DNA from: Endozoicomonas sp965196975
GTDB taxonomy: Bacteria > Pseudomonadota > Gammaproteobacteria > Pseudomonadales > Endozoicomonadaceae
DNA: 64,000 bases
Direction of reading: 5' to 3'
Assembly (NCBI RefSeq): GCF_965196975.1
Contig: NZ_OZ239981.1
Coordinates: 5,394,001-5,458,000 of the forward strand
Shown here: in pieces, positions 11,914-21,760 of the stretch
Layout: each line of letters opens with the position of its first letter
How positions within the stretch are numbered: the first letter of the stretch is position 1
The notes under the pieces: generated by a model
Database searches by the model: none
Told to the model about the DNA's origin: nothing
What the model saw: the letters and a program-made list of their open reading frames with translations, nothing else
Made by a program: the position numbers and the translations under genes

Positions 11914-13413
11914 ATGAATTCAGGTTCTCCGGGATTGACGCCAGAGCCTGCACGACAGGAAAGTCAGCAGGAAAGCCCTCAGGAAGGGAAACCGCTCTTC
12001 TGGCTCACAGGACTTATGATTGGAATTGCCTTGCAGTTATTCACGTTACTGGTTGAGCCTCCACCAGGGATGAATGAGATGGCCTGGCGCTGTGCCGGTC
12101 TTGCCATGATGATGGCCGTATTCTGGTCCGTAGAAATTCTCCCGACTGCCATTACGGCACTGTTACCACTGATTCTGTCCCCAATGCTTGGCTTGGCCAG
12201 TATTGATAAAGCGGCTGCTCCCTATGCGCATCCGGTGATATTCCTGTTTATGGGAGGCTTTGTGCTAGGTCTGGCAATGGAGCGTTGGAACCTGCACAGT
12301 CGTATAGCTCTCAGAATCATGATGATTATGGGGACCGGAGAGAAACGGCTGGTGCTTGGCTTTATGATTGCCACAGCTCTGATCAGTATGTGGGTTTCCA
12401 ATACGGCAACCACCATTATGATGCTGCCCATCGGTTTATCCGTCGTCTCGATGATTCGTCACCAGGGAAAGATGAGCCGCGGTTTTCCGGTTGCGCTGTT
12501 GCTGGCCATTGCTTATGGCGCTTCGATCGGAGGCTTTGGCACCCTTATCGGGACACCACCAAATGCCTTGCTGGTCGCTTTTCTCCAGGAGCAGTACGGT
12601 ATACAGATTGGTTTTGCTCACTGGCTGATTATCGGTCTGCCGGCTTCAATTATTATGCTCGCCATTACCGGTGTCTGGCTGGGGTACTTCGGATACCGGC
12701 TTAGTGGAGAGGAAAATCATGTGGTTCGGGAATCAATCAAAGAGCAGCAAAAGAAGAACGGTTCAATGAGTGGGGCTGAAAAAGCGGTAACCGCGATCTT
12801 TCTTCTGACCGCCCTGGCTTGGATAGTGCGACCCTGGCTGGGTGAGATGATTCCATTATTGGACCTCTCGGACACTATGATTGCTCTGGTGGCAACAGTT
12901 CTATTGTTTATCCTGCCAGCCAGTTGGAAAAAACTTGAGTTTCTGATGACCTGGAAAGAGATGCATCGTTTACCCTGGGATGTCCTGCTGTTGTTTGGTG
13001 GGGGCTTGAGTCTCGCAGCGATGATTCGAAGGACCGGGCTCGCAGAGTGGATCGCCGGATCACTGAACATTCTTGGTGACATGCCTGCCTTGATGGCCAT
13101 TGCCCTGGTCGTAACCATTATTATTTTTCTGACCGAGGTCACCAGTAATACGGCAACAACCGCGGCTTTCCTTCCTCCTTTGGGAGCCCTGGCTATTTCA
13201 TTGGGTATGGATCCTGCCATTCTGGCCATCCCAGCGGCTATTGCAGCCAGTTGTGCCTTTATGCTGCCTGTAGCGACACCGCCCAATGCCATTGTCTATG
13301 GCTCAGGAATGTTGCCTATCCGTCATATGGTACGCAGCGGTATGGTGTTGAATCTTGCGGGTATCGTGATTATTACGCTGTTATGCCACTGGCTGGTGGA
13401 CTGGATTATTTAG
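11914..13413 (+). CDS. SLC13/DASS-family anion:sodium symporter
   Basis: A 499-residue polytopic inner-membrane protein with about a dozen hydrophobic segments. It has the two SNT signature motifs of the divalent anion:Na+ symporter (DASS/CitMHS-like) fold: VSNTATTIMMLPIG in the first half and EVTSNTATTAAFLPPLG in the second, with a GTPPNALLV motif between them. The family imports di- and tricarboxylates or sulfate with sodium; the substrate cannot be read from sequence. An ATG at 11902 is also in frame, but the ATG at 11914 has GGAG six bases upstream and is preferred. An IS66 copy lies just upstream, so the native promoter may be lost or replaced. It is convergent with the GNAT gene. Confidence 0.85.
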   Translation: MNSGSPGLTPEPARQESQQESPQEGKPLFWLTGLMIGIALQLFTLLVEPPPGMNEMAWRCAGLAMMMAVFWSVEILPTAITALLPLILSPMLGLASIDKAAAPYAHPVIFLFMGGFVLGLAMERWNLHSRIALRIMMIMGTGEKRLVLGFMIATALISMWVSNTATTIMMLPIGLSVVSMIRHQGKMSRGFPVALLLAIAYGASIGGFGTLIGTPPNALLVAFLQEQYGIQIGFAHWLIIGLPASIIMLAITGVWLGYFGYRLSGEENHVVRESIKEQQKKNGSMSGAEKAVTAIFLLTALAWIVRPWLGEMIPLLDLSDTMIALVATVLLFILPASWKKLEFLMTWKEMHRLPWDVLLLFGGGLSLAAMIRRTGLAEWIAGSLNILGDMPALMAIALVVTIIIFLTEVTSNTATTAAFLPPLGALAISLGMDPAILAIPAAIAASCAFMLPVATPPNAIVYGSGMLPIRHMVRSGMVLNLAGIVIITLLCHWLVDWII

Positions 13414-13504
13414 TCAGAAGTTAACAAGCCAGGAAGGGGGGCGCTTTCTCCTTACTGGCTGAGGACAACTGGCTGGACTATTGTTCTTTGGTATTTAGTT
13501 CCGT

Positions 13505-13999
13505 TCAGTCGATCTCTTCCTTAAAAATTTTGAGACCCCTGGCTTGATAGTTTTTCAGGGCAAAAGGGTGGTCCAGCGTACAGGTATGTACCCAGACTCG
13601 CTCTGCTCCCCAATTCCATGCTTCCTGAATAGCGGCACTTAACAAAGCACCACCCAGGCCTCTACCAATAAAAGGTTGTGCAAGACCAAAGTAGGCAATT
13701 TCAACATCACCTTCAGCCTTTTTCAGTTCAAAGTAACCGGCTGGGCTGCCTTTGTAGTAACCGACCCAGAGGCGAAGATTGTCGTTCTCTGCATAGTCAC
13801 GCCATTGCTCATCAGACCAGGCCAGCTTGTCAGTCCATTGCCATTGCTGGCCAATATAGCTGTAGAGAAAACGGTTGAATTGAAACTGTTTTACCTGGCA
13901 TTCCTGGATTATAAAATCCGGGTCGGTCACTGGCTTATGAATAAGTTCTTCTGGAGACACCATTTCCAGTGACCAGGTTGTAACGGCTTCTGTTCCCAT
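13505..13999 (-). CDS. GNAT-family N-acetyltransferase
   Basis: A 164-residue protein with the GNAT fold. The central segment YFGLAQPFIGRGLGGALLSAAI matches motif A (acetyl-CoA pyrophosphate loop, Q/RxxGxG/A). It is followed by the helix/strand 'EAWNWGAERVWVHTCTLDHP' and an 'ALKNYQARGLKIF' segment typical of motif B. It should transfer an acetyl group from acetyl-CoA to an amine on an unknown substrate. It stands alone on the minus strand, convergent with the SLC13 gene and about 60 bp downstream of the small membrane protein gene, possibly co-transcribed with it. Confidence 0.8.
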   Translation of the reverse strand: MGTEAVTTWSLEMVSPEELIHKPVTDPDFIIQECQVKQFQFNRFLYSYIGQQWQWTDKLAWSDEQWRDYAENDNLRLWVGYYKGSPAGYFELKKAEGDVEIAYFGLAQPFIGRGLGGALLSAAIQEAWNWGAERVWVHTCTLDHPFALKNYQARGLKIFKEEID

Positions 14000-14056
14000 G
14001 CTGTTTCTTTTTCCCAGGCTGCGTTATTTTCTTACGCCAGGTCAGCTGGGGGGGGG

Positions 14057-14479
14057 TTAATGAGACTGTTCCAACCGCTTGGCATAGACGACAGCATTAT
14101 AACCGACAGTCGCTACAATATTACCAGCCACAAAGAACAGAATAACTAACCCAGCATCAAGGATGCTGAAGCTTGCCAATAGTTGAGTTAAGCGACCAAA
14201 GCCCTCAATAAAAAAAAGATAAATACCGAATACATAAGGAATGTAACTGGGAAGGCCCGCTAAAGCTTTGCGTGCTCCTTTATTAAGACCCGTGAGAACA
14301 ATAATGGAGAATAAGGATCCGATCAGTAACAGCATCCAGCTGGTTTCCATACCTCTTATGGCCAGCTGTAAGATGGCAATGGTCAGCGTTACGGCAAGGA
14401 TAATATCGGCTTTGAGTGCCAGAACGGTGAAGAGGTCTTTTTCGCTTTTGCCGGTGATGATCTGAGCTAACTGAAACAT
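14057..14479 (-). CDS. Small polytopic membrane protein, unknown function
   Basis: A 140-residue protein not recognised as a named family. After a short amphipathic N-terminus it has four hydrophobic segments (about residues 23-43, 48-65, 80-97 and 106-128) and a basic loop after the second one (NKGARKALAG), consistent with a four-helix inner-membrane protein. The short C-terminus ends KRLEQSH. It lies between the GNAT gene and rlmA on the same strand. It could be a conserved membrane protein with a role in pH or ion homeostasis, but nothing visible shows that. Confidence 0.6.
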   Translation of the reverse strand: MFQLAQIITGKSEKDLFTVLALKADIILAVTLTIAILQLAIRGMETSWMLLLIGSLFSIIVLTGLNKGARKALAGLPSYIPYVFGIYLFFIEGFGRLTQLLASFSILDAGLVILFFVAGNIVATVGYNAVVYAKRLEQSH

Positions 14480-14590
14480 GGTGAACCCCCCGATTAGGCC
14501 ATGACCATGTCTCAGTTATACCACCAGTCAAGTTTGGTAAAATTGATGTAAGGCAGTATTTTTACTTATGTTGGTTCACTGTGTTTCTGT

Positions 14591-15415
14591 CTACCGCTTT
14601 TGTAGAACAGACAGGCGCATTTCCAGTTCACATTCCAGCTGAGCCAGTTGCTCAAGTTGCTCCTTTTGTCTGGCATTCACATGCCAGTAATGAGGAGTCA
14701 TGGCCAGCAGGTCCATAATCGCCTGAGTGTTTTCCAGCATCATCAAATGATCAATGGTCTGGCTTTCCAGCAGACGAAGGTTTTCTGGCAGATCCTGCAG
14801 GCGTTTATCTTCCGGATAAGGACGAACCTCATCGTAAATGGCATGGCGGAGTGCCATCAGGTGGTTCTGACCGGGGGTCAGAATAATAATATGTCCGCCA
14901 GGTTTAAGAACTCGTGAAAATTCGGGCCAGTCACTGCGGGAGAAGATACTGATAACAACATCAAACTGTTCATCCATCAGTGGAAGTTCACTGACGCTGG
15001 CAACCAGCCACTCTATGGTTTTGTTCCGTCTGCTGGCAGCCAGGATGGCGGGTTTGGCGATATCAAATCCACAGACCTCACTATCTTCAAGCCGCTCTTT
15101 TATTGCCGATGTGTAATAGCCTTCACCGCAACCGGCATCAAGAATGCGTTGGGGGGGCTTATTGCTGAACGAATGAATTTTATCAATCAATGCGTCGATG
15201 ACGGGTTGATAGTAACCATGATTCAAAAAGCGGGTCCGGGCTTCGACCATTATCTGGTCATCACCAGGATTTTTACTGCGTTTCTTATTACTTGGTAACA
15301 GGTTCAGATAGCCTTGGCGTGCCCGGTCAAACTGATGGTTATTTTTGCATTCAGCGTTTTTTTGTTCTGATGAGAGTGCTTCATAACAGATGGGACAACG
15401 AAGAAGGATGGGCAT
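14591..15415 (-). CDS. rlmA: 23S rRNA (guanine-N1)-methyltransferase RlmA
   Basis: A 274-residue protein matching RlmA(I) (RrmA), which methylates N1 of G745 in helix 35 of 23S rRNA using S-adenosylmethionine. It has the N-terminal zinc finger ligands Cys7, Cys10, Cys23 and His27, then the family segment FDRARQGYLNLLPSNKK. The Rossmann SAM motif ILDAGCGEGYYT is near residue 90. Length is typical of the family (about 270). It appears to be the first gene of a minus-strand run; the next gene upstream (15642-16727) is also on the minus strand but more than 200 bp away. Confidence 0.93.
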   Translation of the reverse strand: MPILLRCPICYEALSSEQKNAECKNNHQFDRARQGYLNLLPSNKKRSKNPGDDQIMVEARTRFLNHGYYQPVIDALIDKIHSFSNKPPQRILDAGCGEGYYTSAIKERLEDSEVCGFDIAKPAILAASRRNKTIEWLVASVSELPLMDEQFDVVISIFSRSDWPEFSRVLKPGGHIIILTPGQNHLMALRHAIYDEVRPYPEDKRLQDLPENLRLLESQTIDHLMMLENTQAIMDLLAMTPHYWHVNARQKEQLEQLAQLECELEMRLSVLQKR

Positions 15416-15641
15416 TGGGTAAAATCGAGTTAAGGGGCAGGTGGAGATTACACGGATAGTAAAGTATTGATATCAATATTCATAGTCAAGAAAGCCGTGT
15501 GTGTTTCCAGAATCGCTGGGTAATAATGCAGAGAATATTTTCCTACCCATGTGCAAGTAAGCAGGAACGGTATGTTATTATAAGTTGAGCTTATTTTTGT
15601 GAAAAATACATCGTTTGAAAGGGGTAAAAACTTTTAGGCAG

Positions 15642-16727
15642 CTACTCTTCTTCAAAAAAACTGAGTAACTTTCCAAATTTAACGGTGGTCTGGCCAAACT
15701 CGCGCTGATCAAGCTTTCTAGGGTCGAGCGTCACAGAAGTTTCTATCAGGAGCTGCTGCTCTACTTGATAGATTCTTTGGGTTCTGTAATCACGTATTTT
15801 TATTATGCAGCGTGGTACATCAATATTGACTTTGACATTTATAATACCATTTCTACCTCTTTTTAATTCAGTAAAACCAGTTCTGTTGCCAAAACTTATG
15901 ACCGGATTGCCTTCGCATTGAACGGTAGCGTCGGGAAAACATAGGTCTGAATAAAGTTTCCTTGTGAACTCCCACATGGCAGTACCCACTGTTTGGATTG
16001 TCAGATCCATAGCAGCCGCGGCTAGATCATCTACTTCACCCTTTTCATTAGACAGTTCAGCAAAAGCACCATGGCAGGCAGCTTCGAGCTTCTTTTTATT
16101 ATCATCAAATGAATGTCTACCTTCACTTGCCTCTGGTTGGGCTGGTAATTTATTTAAATCTGAATGTTTAAGCTTAATTTCTTGTAAAACTCTGCCATCC
16201 TGTTCTTTAATGAAGTGTAACCATTTGTCTCCCGACGTATAAAAGTATGAGACCCCATTAGGACACTCAGCGCTAAAACTCATTGGCCGAGTAAAATCTT
16301 TTTCGAAATCACATATAATCTTTTGCCTATCTATATTATCAAAAGCTAGTCGACTAACGTCTACAAGATGTTCGTTTCCCAAGTAGTAGTTTTTCCGCTT
16401 ATTAATTATTGGCTTAAAGGATATATTCAGATGCTCTTTTAATTGCTCGTTGAAGCTTTCTGACTCAGGATCAGAATAGAGAACGCTAATAACATAAGAA
16501 CATAACTCCCTGATGACTAAACACCCTGTCCACACAGCCCCTGCTGCCAAACAAAATACACCAATGGTTGGGGCAGCTGTTACAGACAGCCAGGCAATGA
16601 AGGCCCCGGCAGTCAACGGTGCCACCTTTCTGCCGAAGGCTGAAGCACAGTCGCAGGCTCTGGCAGTGAAGCTGTTAGAGGAGGATGAGCTAGGTTGAGA
16701 GATTGTTTTGAGCGTTGATGCGTCCAT
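15642..16727 (-). CDS. Hypothetical protein with N-terminal membrane hairpin
   Basis: A 361-residue protein that I do not recognise. The first 30 residues are Ser/Thr-rich. Residues about 36-75 form two adjacent hydrophobic helices (LTAGAFIAWLSVTAAPTIGV and FCLAAGAVWTGCLVI). The remaining 280 residues look soluble and charged, with no motif I can name. Upstream (16728-16948) there is only a short AT-rich spacer before the protease gene. The membrane hairpin plus cytoplasmic body could suit a membrane-associated or host-directed protein, but that is speculation. Codon use looks less biased than in rlmA, which hints at a lineage-specific gene. Confidence 0.6.
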   Translation of the reverse strand: MDASTLKTISQPSSSSSNSFTARACDCASAFGRKVAPLTAGAFIAWLSVTAAPTIGVFCLAAGAVWTGCLVIRELCSYVISVLYSDPESESFNEQLKEHLNISFKPIINKRKNYYLGNEHLVDVSRLAFDNIDRQKIICDFEKDFTRPMSFSAECPNGVSYFYTSGDKWLHFIKEQDGRVLQEIKLKHSDLNKLPAQPEASEGRHSFDDNKKKLEAACHGAFAELSNEKGEVDDLAAAAMDLTIQTVGTAMWEFTRKLYSDLCFPDATVQCEGNPVISFGNRTGFTELKRGRNGIINVKVNIDVPRCIIKIRDYRTQRIYQVEQQLLIETSVTLDPRKLDQREFGQTTVKFGKLLSFFEEE

Positions 16728-16948
16728 ATCTGACCTCTTTTTTTCTAAGACCTATGACAGATAAGCTGGCAAAAAGTTCTACCTCCTGGGTGTTAATAAG
16801 GAAGCTCAATTGTTATGAAACAGTTGAAATAAGCTGACGACAATAGACAGGCATATGGGTCGCCAGCTCTCTATCTCTGAGTATGTTTCCGACTGATAGG
16901 TATTTATAGTGGGGACTTCCCTGTCCATCCTTATCAAATCCGAGCTGT

Positions 16949-19744
16949 TTAAGGCGTATCGGGAATATCCCACACCATTCCTTTCTCGATGGGAATCTCA
17001 GGATTGTCAAACTGTTCACAGAACTGACTACCATCGGTTTTGTAATAGATGGCTTCCATGGGTGGAAGATTCAGAGCCATTATCTGGCTTTGAGCCTTGG
17101 CACTGCTGGTCAGTCCCCACTTATAGAGATAATTGAGCATATTGCGGCCAGTGACCATCGACAGCGAAATGGATGGCCAGTCATTGTGCAATTCAGGTGT
17201 TGGGCTCCAAATGCTTTTGGCTTCTTCCCATGTGTATTCACTGAACCCCAGGGAGGTACGCTTGGCATTCCAGGTATCACTGTTGCTGAGTGCCCGCGAA
17301 AATTCCCGTTCGAGGATATGAAGCCTGGGCAATATCATCCAGCCATCGGTTAATGCTCCCTGACTCTGGGCGGCCATCATCATCTGCAGATAGATGGCGG
17401 CTCCACTGCTCCAGTTCTTGAAGTCTTTATTCTGTATGGACGCTAGTGGGTCTTCTGAGTTCTGGGACTCCTGCAACCAGTCAAACAGTGTTTTAAAGGG
17501 CAGGTTTTGACAGGAAGGTGCCTTACCCATTTCCTGGTAAGCACGGGACTTGGAGAAATAGGAGTAGAAGTTGGTGGCGGTATGACCGGGAGTCCAGCTT
17601 TCAAATAAAAAGCGTTTTCTTTCCAGGCCATGGCCGAGTTCATGAAGGTCGCCATGCCCCAGTGGATCAAATGCCCAGTAGGCGTCGTAAGGGTTGCCAG
17701 AACAACCGTAACCGCAGGTGGCCTGATCCGCATTCATGTGTTTCACGTGATCAATGAGATCAATGCTATACCCCTGCTGTTCCGCGAACTGGATAATTTC
17801 GGGGTCTTGATCAATACGATCACCCCGAAAGCCTGCCAGCATATGAGGCAGATTAGACATATAGCGATCCGTCACTGTCGCCAGCTCGGCTGCCGAATTA
17901 TTCCAGTTACTCATGGACTGGCGCATCAGGTCCAGTCGAGAGTGGACTTCAAAACCATCGGTGACCAGTTCAGCCCAGTCAAAATCGCCTTTCGCCAGAG
18001 CCTCTGCAAACGCTTCATTGTCTTCAGGTTTTGTCCAGTAGGGATGCAGACCAACATTGCTGACATTCAGGCTGACCTGCTGGTCATTACGGTCAAATCG
18101 CAGTTGAAGAGGGCCGCCATTTGGAGAAGTAAAGGTGAGGGTTTCACCCGGTGCGATGATCATTTCCTGCCCCCACAGATAACGGGGACGTTTATAGCCA
18201 TCATTATCCAGCCAGTGGGTGGCCCCATCACGGATGGAGTTGACAAAAACACTGACGACAGCGTCTGTATTATCGGTACGGTGAACAGTGACTGGCTTGC
18301 CGGGCATGATAAAGACACCCGCTGAACGGAAGGGTACTTTGCTGGTCATGTTTATGGTCTTGCTGCTCGGTGTTACATGGCTGAAATCAGTCCGCCCGAA
18401 ATTACCCAAATCAGCAGGTACAGCGTTAGTTGAACGGTATTGATAAACACCAAAATCTGAAAAGGCCGCTTTTACAAAATCTTCCGTATTTTTCAACTTA
18501 TCCAGGGGGTATTCAGTTTCTGCCCGGTAATAATCAGCCAGAAGCACCAGCCAGCGCCACAGCGCTTTATCATCATTGGTGGATGTAAAGATGGCATGCT
18601 TGTTTCTGTCCAGTTGCCGGAGCTGGCGCTGCATGGTTTGCAGTCCATCCAGAAAGTCGACGTTGAATCCTTCGGCCTCGGAACAGTCGCTGCCATTACA
18701 CTGGGCAAAGTTAATATTGTTTCCCTGATTTTTCAGAGTTGTGAGCAGACGGTTTACTGCTGCAACTTCTGTGGACAGAGGATTGCCCCACTCAACAATG
18801 TTGAACCCTCTGAGAATCAGATAGCTCCAGTAATTGTTGGCAACGAAGTTAGCGTTGATGGTCGGAAGCAGGTACTGGCTGATGGCATTATCATCACGAT
18901 AGTAGTGAGGGTACAGAATACCAATGCCCTGATTTCGTGCTTTGCTGATGCCGTCTTTCAACCCTTCTGTCAGCTTTCCGAAAGAAGAGACGATCAGCAC
19001 ATCAGCACCCTCAAGGCAGTCAGAAAGGGCTGCGCCATTACAGGCTGCCCGATCGTTGTAACTGACCCGTCCCGGCATAAAGGTATCCAGCCAGAGTCGT
19101 GTGCTGGATTGATCCGGGAAATAATGTGACTCATCCATCTGGGCAATGACAACCTTCATGGACTCAGCACTGTTTAGAGATTGTCCTGCCAGCCAGTCAA
19201 TGCTGTTAACCATCAACTGGTTGGCTTGATCATTGATGGCGCTGGGAAACCGCTTCCAGACCCGCATCGGGTTGGATGATAAAGCGATGAAACGACTGTT
19301 CCCTTCTTCTCCCAGAACACCAAGCCCACCCGGTTTTAAAGGATCAAACTCACTTCGGTCGGAAGCATTGGCCTGAAGAAAGGTCGCTGACTTGCCAAAT
19401 TCCGGAGCAATGATGGCGGAGTCGTGGGTGACATCCCAGTCAACATTGGTCAGGCTGTTGGCATTGGCTGAACCATCACTGTTAAGCTGAAACAGACGAT
19501 AGATTACCGGGTTGAACTGACCATGGCCCGTTTCGATCAGGTTATCGATTTTTTGTGTGAGCGCTTCAGCAGAGGGAATTCCTGAGGCATCGCCTGTTTG
19601 AAACGCAACTTGCAGGGCTTGTTCGATTGGGTCGGTGACAGGTTCATCGGTTGATGTTTCACCACTCTTACAGGCAGTCAGAGTAGCCATCATCAAAACA
19701 ATAAAAAGCCTTTTTCTCAATTCCATAAAAAATGCTTTTTCCAT
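16949..19744 (-). CDS. ImpA-family (M60/M88-like) secreted metalloprotease, lipoprotein
   Basis: A 931-residue protein resembling Pseudomonas aeruginosa ImpA (about 920 residues), a zinc protease that cuts O-glycosylated host proteins. It has a lipoprotein signal with a lipobox LTAC ending at Cys25. The zinc site HELGH is at residues 701-705, preceded by FDPLGHGDLHELGHG. The large upstream region should hold the accessory domains seen in ImpA/M60 enzymes. The likely location is the outer membrane or cell surface, with mucin-type glycoproteins as targets (known for the family; inferred here). A second in-frame ATG six codons later gives a shorter leader; neither start has a strong ribosome binding site. 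The gene is monocistronic on the minus strand. Confidence 0.88.
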   Translation of the reverse strand: MEKAFFMELRKRLFIVLMMATLTACKSGETSTDEPVTDPIEQALQVAFQTGDASGIPSAEALTQKIDNLIETGHGQFNPVIYRLFQLNSDGSANANSLTNVDWDVTHDSAIIAPEFGKSATFLQANASDRSEFDPLKPGGLGVLGEEGNSRFIALSSNPMRVWKRFPSAINDQANQLMVNSIDWLAGQSLNSAESMKVVIAQMDESHYFPDQSSTRLWLDTFMPGRVSYNDRAACNGAALSDCLEGADVLIVSSFGKLTEGLKDGISKARNQGIGILYPHYYRDDNAISQYLLPTINANFVANNYWSYLILRGFNIVEWGNPLSTEVAAVNRLLTTLKNQGNNINFAQCNGSDCSEAEGFNVDFLDGLQTMQRQLRQLDRNKHAIFTSTNDDKALWRWLVLLADYYRAETEYPLDKLKNTEDFVKAAFSDFGVYQYRSTNAVPADLGNFGRTDFSHVTPSSKTINMTSKVPFRSAGVFIMPGKPVTVHRTDNTDAVVSVFVNSIRDGATHWLDNDGYKRPRYLWGQEMIIAPGETLTFTSPNGGPLQLRFDRNDQQVSLNVSNVGLHPYWTKPEDNEAFAEALAKGDFDWAELVTDGFEVHSRLDLMRQSMSNWNNSAAELATVTDRYMSNLPHMLAGFRGDRIDQDPEIIQFAEQQGYSIDLIDHVKHMNADQATCGYGCSGNPYDAYWAFDPLGHGDLHELGHGLERKRFLFESWTPGHTATNFYSYFSKSRAYQEMGKAPSCQNLPFKTLFDWLQESQNSEDPLASIQNKDFKNWSSGAAIYLQMMMAAQSQGALTDGWMILPRLHILEREFSRALSNSDTWNAKRTSLGFSEYTWEEAKSIWSPTPELHNDWPSISLSMVTGRNMLNYLYKWGLTSSAKAQSQIMALNLPPMEAIYYKTDGSQFCEQFDNPEIPIEKGMVWDIPDTP

Positions 19745-20124
19745 TATAGAAAGTTTATAAGCTAAATTTTTGCGATTTTAAGTAAACACCCTATGGTGCT
19801 CCAGTGATTTAACGCTTCAGAGTAAACCTTGCGAGCTTAATCACACATTTTTACCGGTTCTTAAAAAAGGTTGTCTGAGGCGCCCGGTTATCAATTTGAG
19901 TAAAAATAAAGGGCAGTAGCATCACTGGCTTGATATTCGCTAGGGTCTGGCCGATATTTCCTTGTGGAAATACCGTGGCCTTGAATTAATTTGGGTTTGA
20001 GGCTTGGGGTATTACTGAAAATTACAACAGCAGAATTTGTAAACTACCTATTGGCTCAAGGGAATAGTCACTGTAGTCTGCGCGGCACTTTCTGATTCAT
20101 TAAATATAGAGCAGGACAATAAAT
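19745..20124. other. Intergenic region (380 bp) between divergent impA-like gene and ybiT
   Basis: No gene is visible. It is AT-rich and should hold the promoters of the two divergent genes. The only clear structure is a small perfect hairpin, TATTTCC-TTGT-GGAAATA, at 19955-19972, flanked by GGCC on both sides so the stem can extend with internal mismatches. No run of T follows, so it is not a standard terminator. It could be a leader structure for the downstream ABC-F gene. Confidence 0.5.
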
Positions 20125-21713
20125 TTGATTTCTACAGCCAACATCACCATGCAGTTCGGTGACAAGCCCCTGTTTGAGGACATTTCGTCAAGTTTGGCGA
20201 AGGTAACCGTTACGGACTCATTGGTGCCAACGGTTGTGGTAAGTCAACTTTTATGAAAATCCTTGGCGGTGAGCTTGAAGCGACCTCAGGAACTGTCAGC
20301 AAAGACCCTCATGAACGTATGGCTAAACTGAGTCAGGATCAGTTTGCTTATGAAAACTATACGGTCATCGATACTGTTATTATGGGGCATAAAGAGCTCT
20401 GGAAAGTAAAAGCAGAGCGTGATGCGATATATGCCAAAGCTGAAATGACGGAAGAAGAAGGGATGCGGGTTGCAGACCTTGAAGTTCAGTTTGGTGAGAT
20501 GGATGGTTACTCCGCAGAAGCCCGTGCCGGCGAACTGCTGCTGGGTCTGGATATCCCTATTGAGCAGCACTACGGGCTGATGAGTGCTGTGGCTCCAGGT
20601 TGGAAACTGCGCGTGCTGCTGGCTCAGGTACTGTTTGCAGACCCGGAAATCATGCTGCTGGACGAGCCGACCAACAACCTGGATATCAACGCTATCCGCT
20701 GGCTGGAAGATATCCTGAAGCAGCGTGACTGCACCATGATCATTATCTCTCACGACCGTCACTTCCTGAACAGTGTCTGCACTCATATGGCGGACCTGGA
20801 CTACGGTAAGCTGCAGGTAATGCCGGGTAATTATGATGAATACATGACGGCAGCGACCCAGGCCCGTGAGCGTCTTCAGGCGGATAATGCCCGTAAAAAA
20901 GCCCAGATCGCCGAGCTTCAGTCGTTTGTCAGCCGCTTTTCTGCTAATGCTTCCAAAGCACGACAGGCGACCTCCAGAGCGAAGCAGATTGATAAGATTC
21001 AGCTGGCAGAGATTAAACCTTCCAGTCGTCAGAACCCATTCATCCGCTTTGAGCAGGAAAAGAAACTGTTCCGTAATGCGCTGGTTATGGAAAAGCTGAG
21101 CCAGGGCTATGAAGATGATCTGTTCAGCAAAGTCAACCTGATGGTTGAAGTGGGTGAGCGTATCGCCATTATCGGTCAGAACGGTATTGGTAAAACCACT
21201 CTGCTGCATACGCTGGCTGGTAAAATGGCTCCGCGTACCGGAACCCTGCAATGGTCAGAAAATGCCAATATTGGTTATTACGCCCAGAATCACAGCGCTG
21301 ACTTTGATATGGATATGAATTTGTTCGACTGGATGAGCCAGTGGATGAATCCGGGTGATGATGAGCAGGTTATTCGCGGCGTATTAGGGCGGATGCTGTT
21401 CTCTCAGAGTGATCTGAAAAAATCCGTTCGGGTTATTTCCGGTGGTGAGCAGGGTCGTATGTTGTTTGGTAAGTTGATTCAGCAGCGACCCAATATCCTG
21501 TTGATGGATGAGCCAACCAACCATATGGATATGGAATCTATTGAGTCTTTGAACCTGGCGCTGGAAAACTACAAAGGCACCCTGATTTTTGTATCCCATG
21601 ACCGTCAGTTTGTATCATCTCTGGCCACCCGGATCATCGAAATCAAGGATACCGGTATTGTGGACTTCCACGGTACTTATGACGATTACCTGCGCAGTCA
21701 GGGTATCGAATAA
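20125..21713 (+). pseudogene. ybiT: ABC-F ATPase YbiT, single-base frameshift near codon 21
   Basis: The gene encodes a YbiT-type ABC-F ATPase, a soluble twin-ATPase translation factor. It has two ABC cassettes: signature region and Walker B (MLLLDEPTNNLDINA), a Y-loop linker rich in Arg/Lys (SRFSANASKARQATSRAKQ), a second Walker A (GQNGIGKTT) and a second Walker B (LLMDEPTNHMDME). The natural start is probably TTG at 20125 with AGGA eight bases upstream, giving ISTANITMQFGDKPLFEDIS. At 20185-20187 one base is missing: the first frame runs to a TGA at 20253-20255 region, while the frame continuing to 21713 encodes VKFGEGNRYGLIGANGCGKS, including the first Walker A. From ATG 20253 alone, the product would lack the first Walker A. 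Either a real frameshift or a sequencing error. Confidence 0.85.
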
Positions 21714-21721
21714 AAAGCCAG

Positions 21722-21752
21722 TTGATACCAGCGGTTATTCCGTTGGTATCAA
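21722..21752. terminator. Hairpin terminator between convergent ybiT and rluA
   Basis: The inverted repeat TTGATACCA (21722-21730) and TGGTATCAA (21744-21752) extends inward with GCGG/CCGT pairs. It sits 9 bp after the ybiT stop and 9 bp before the rluA stop, so it could end both transcripts. Only short T runs flank it. Confidence 0.55.
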
Positions 21753-21760
21753 TTTCTAAA

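Noticed and set aside
20286..21251. 321-codon minus-strand frame antisense to ybiT
   Set aside because: The plus strand encodes a clear ABC-F protein in this stretch; the antisense frame has no recognisable motif.
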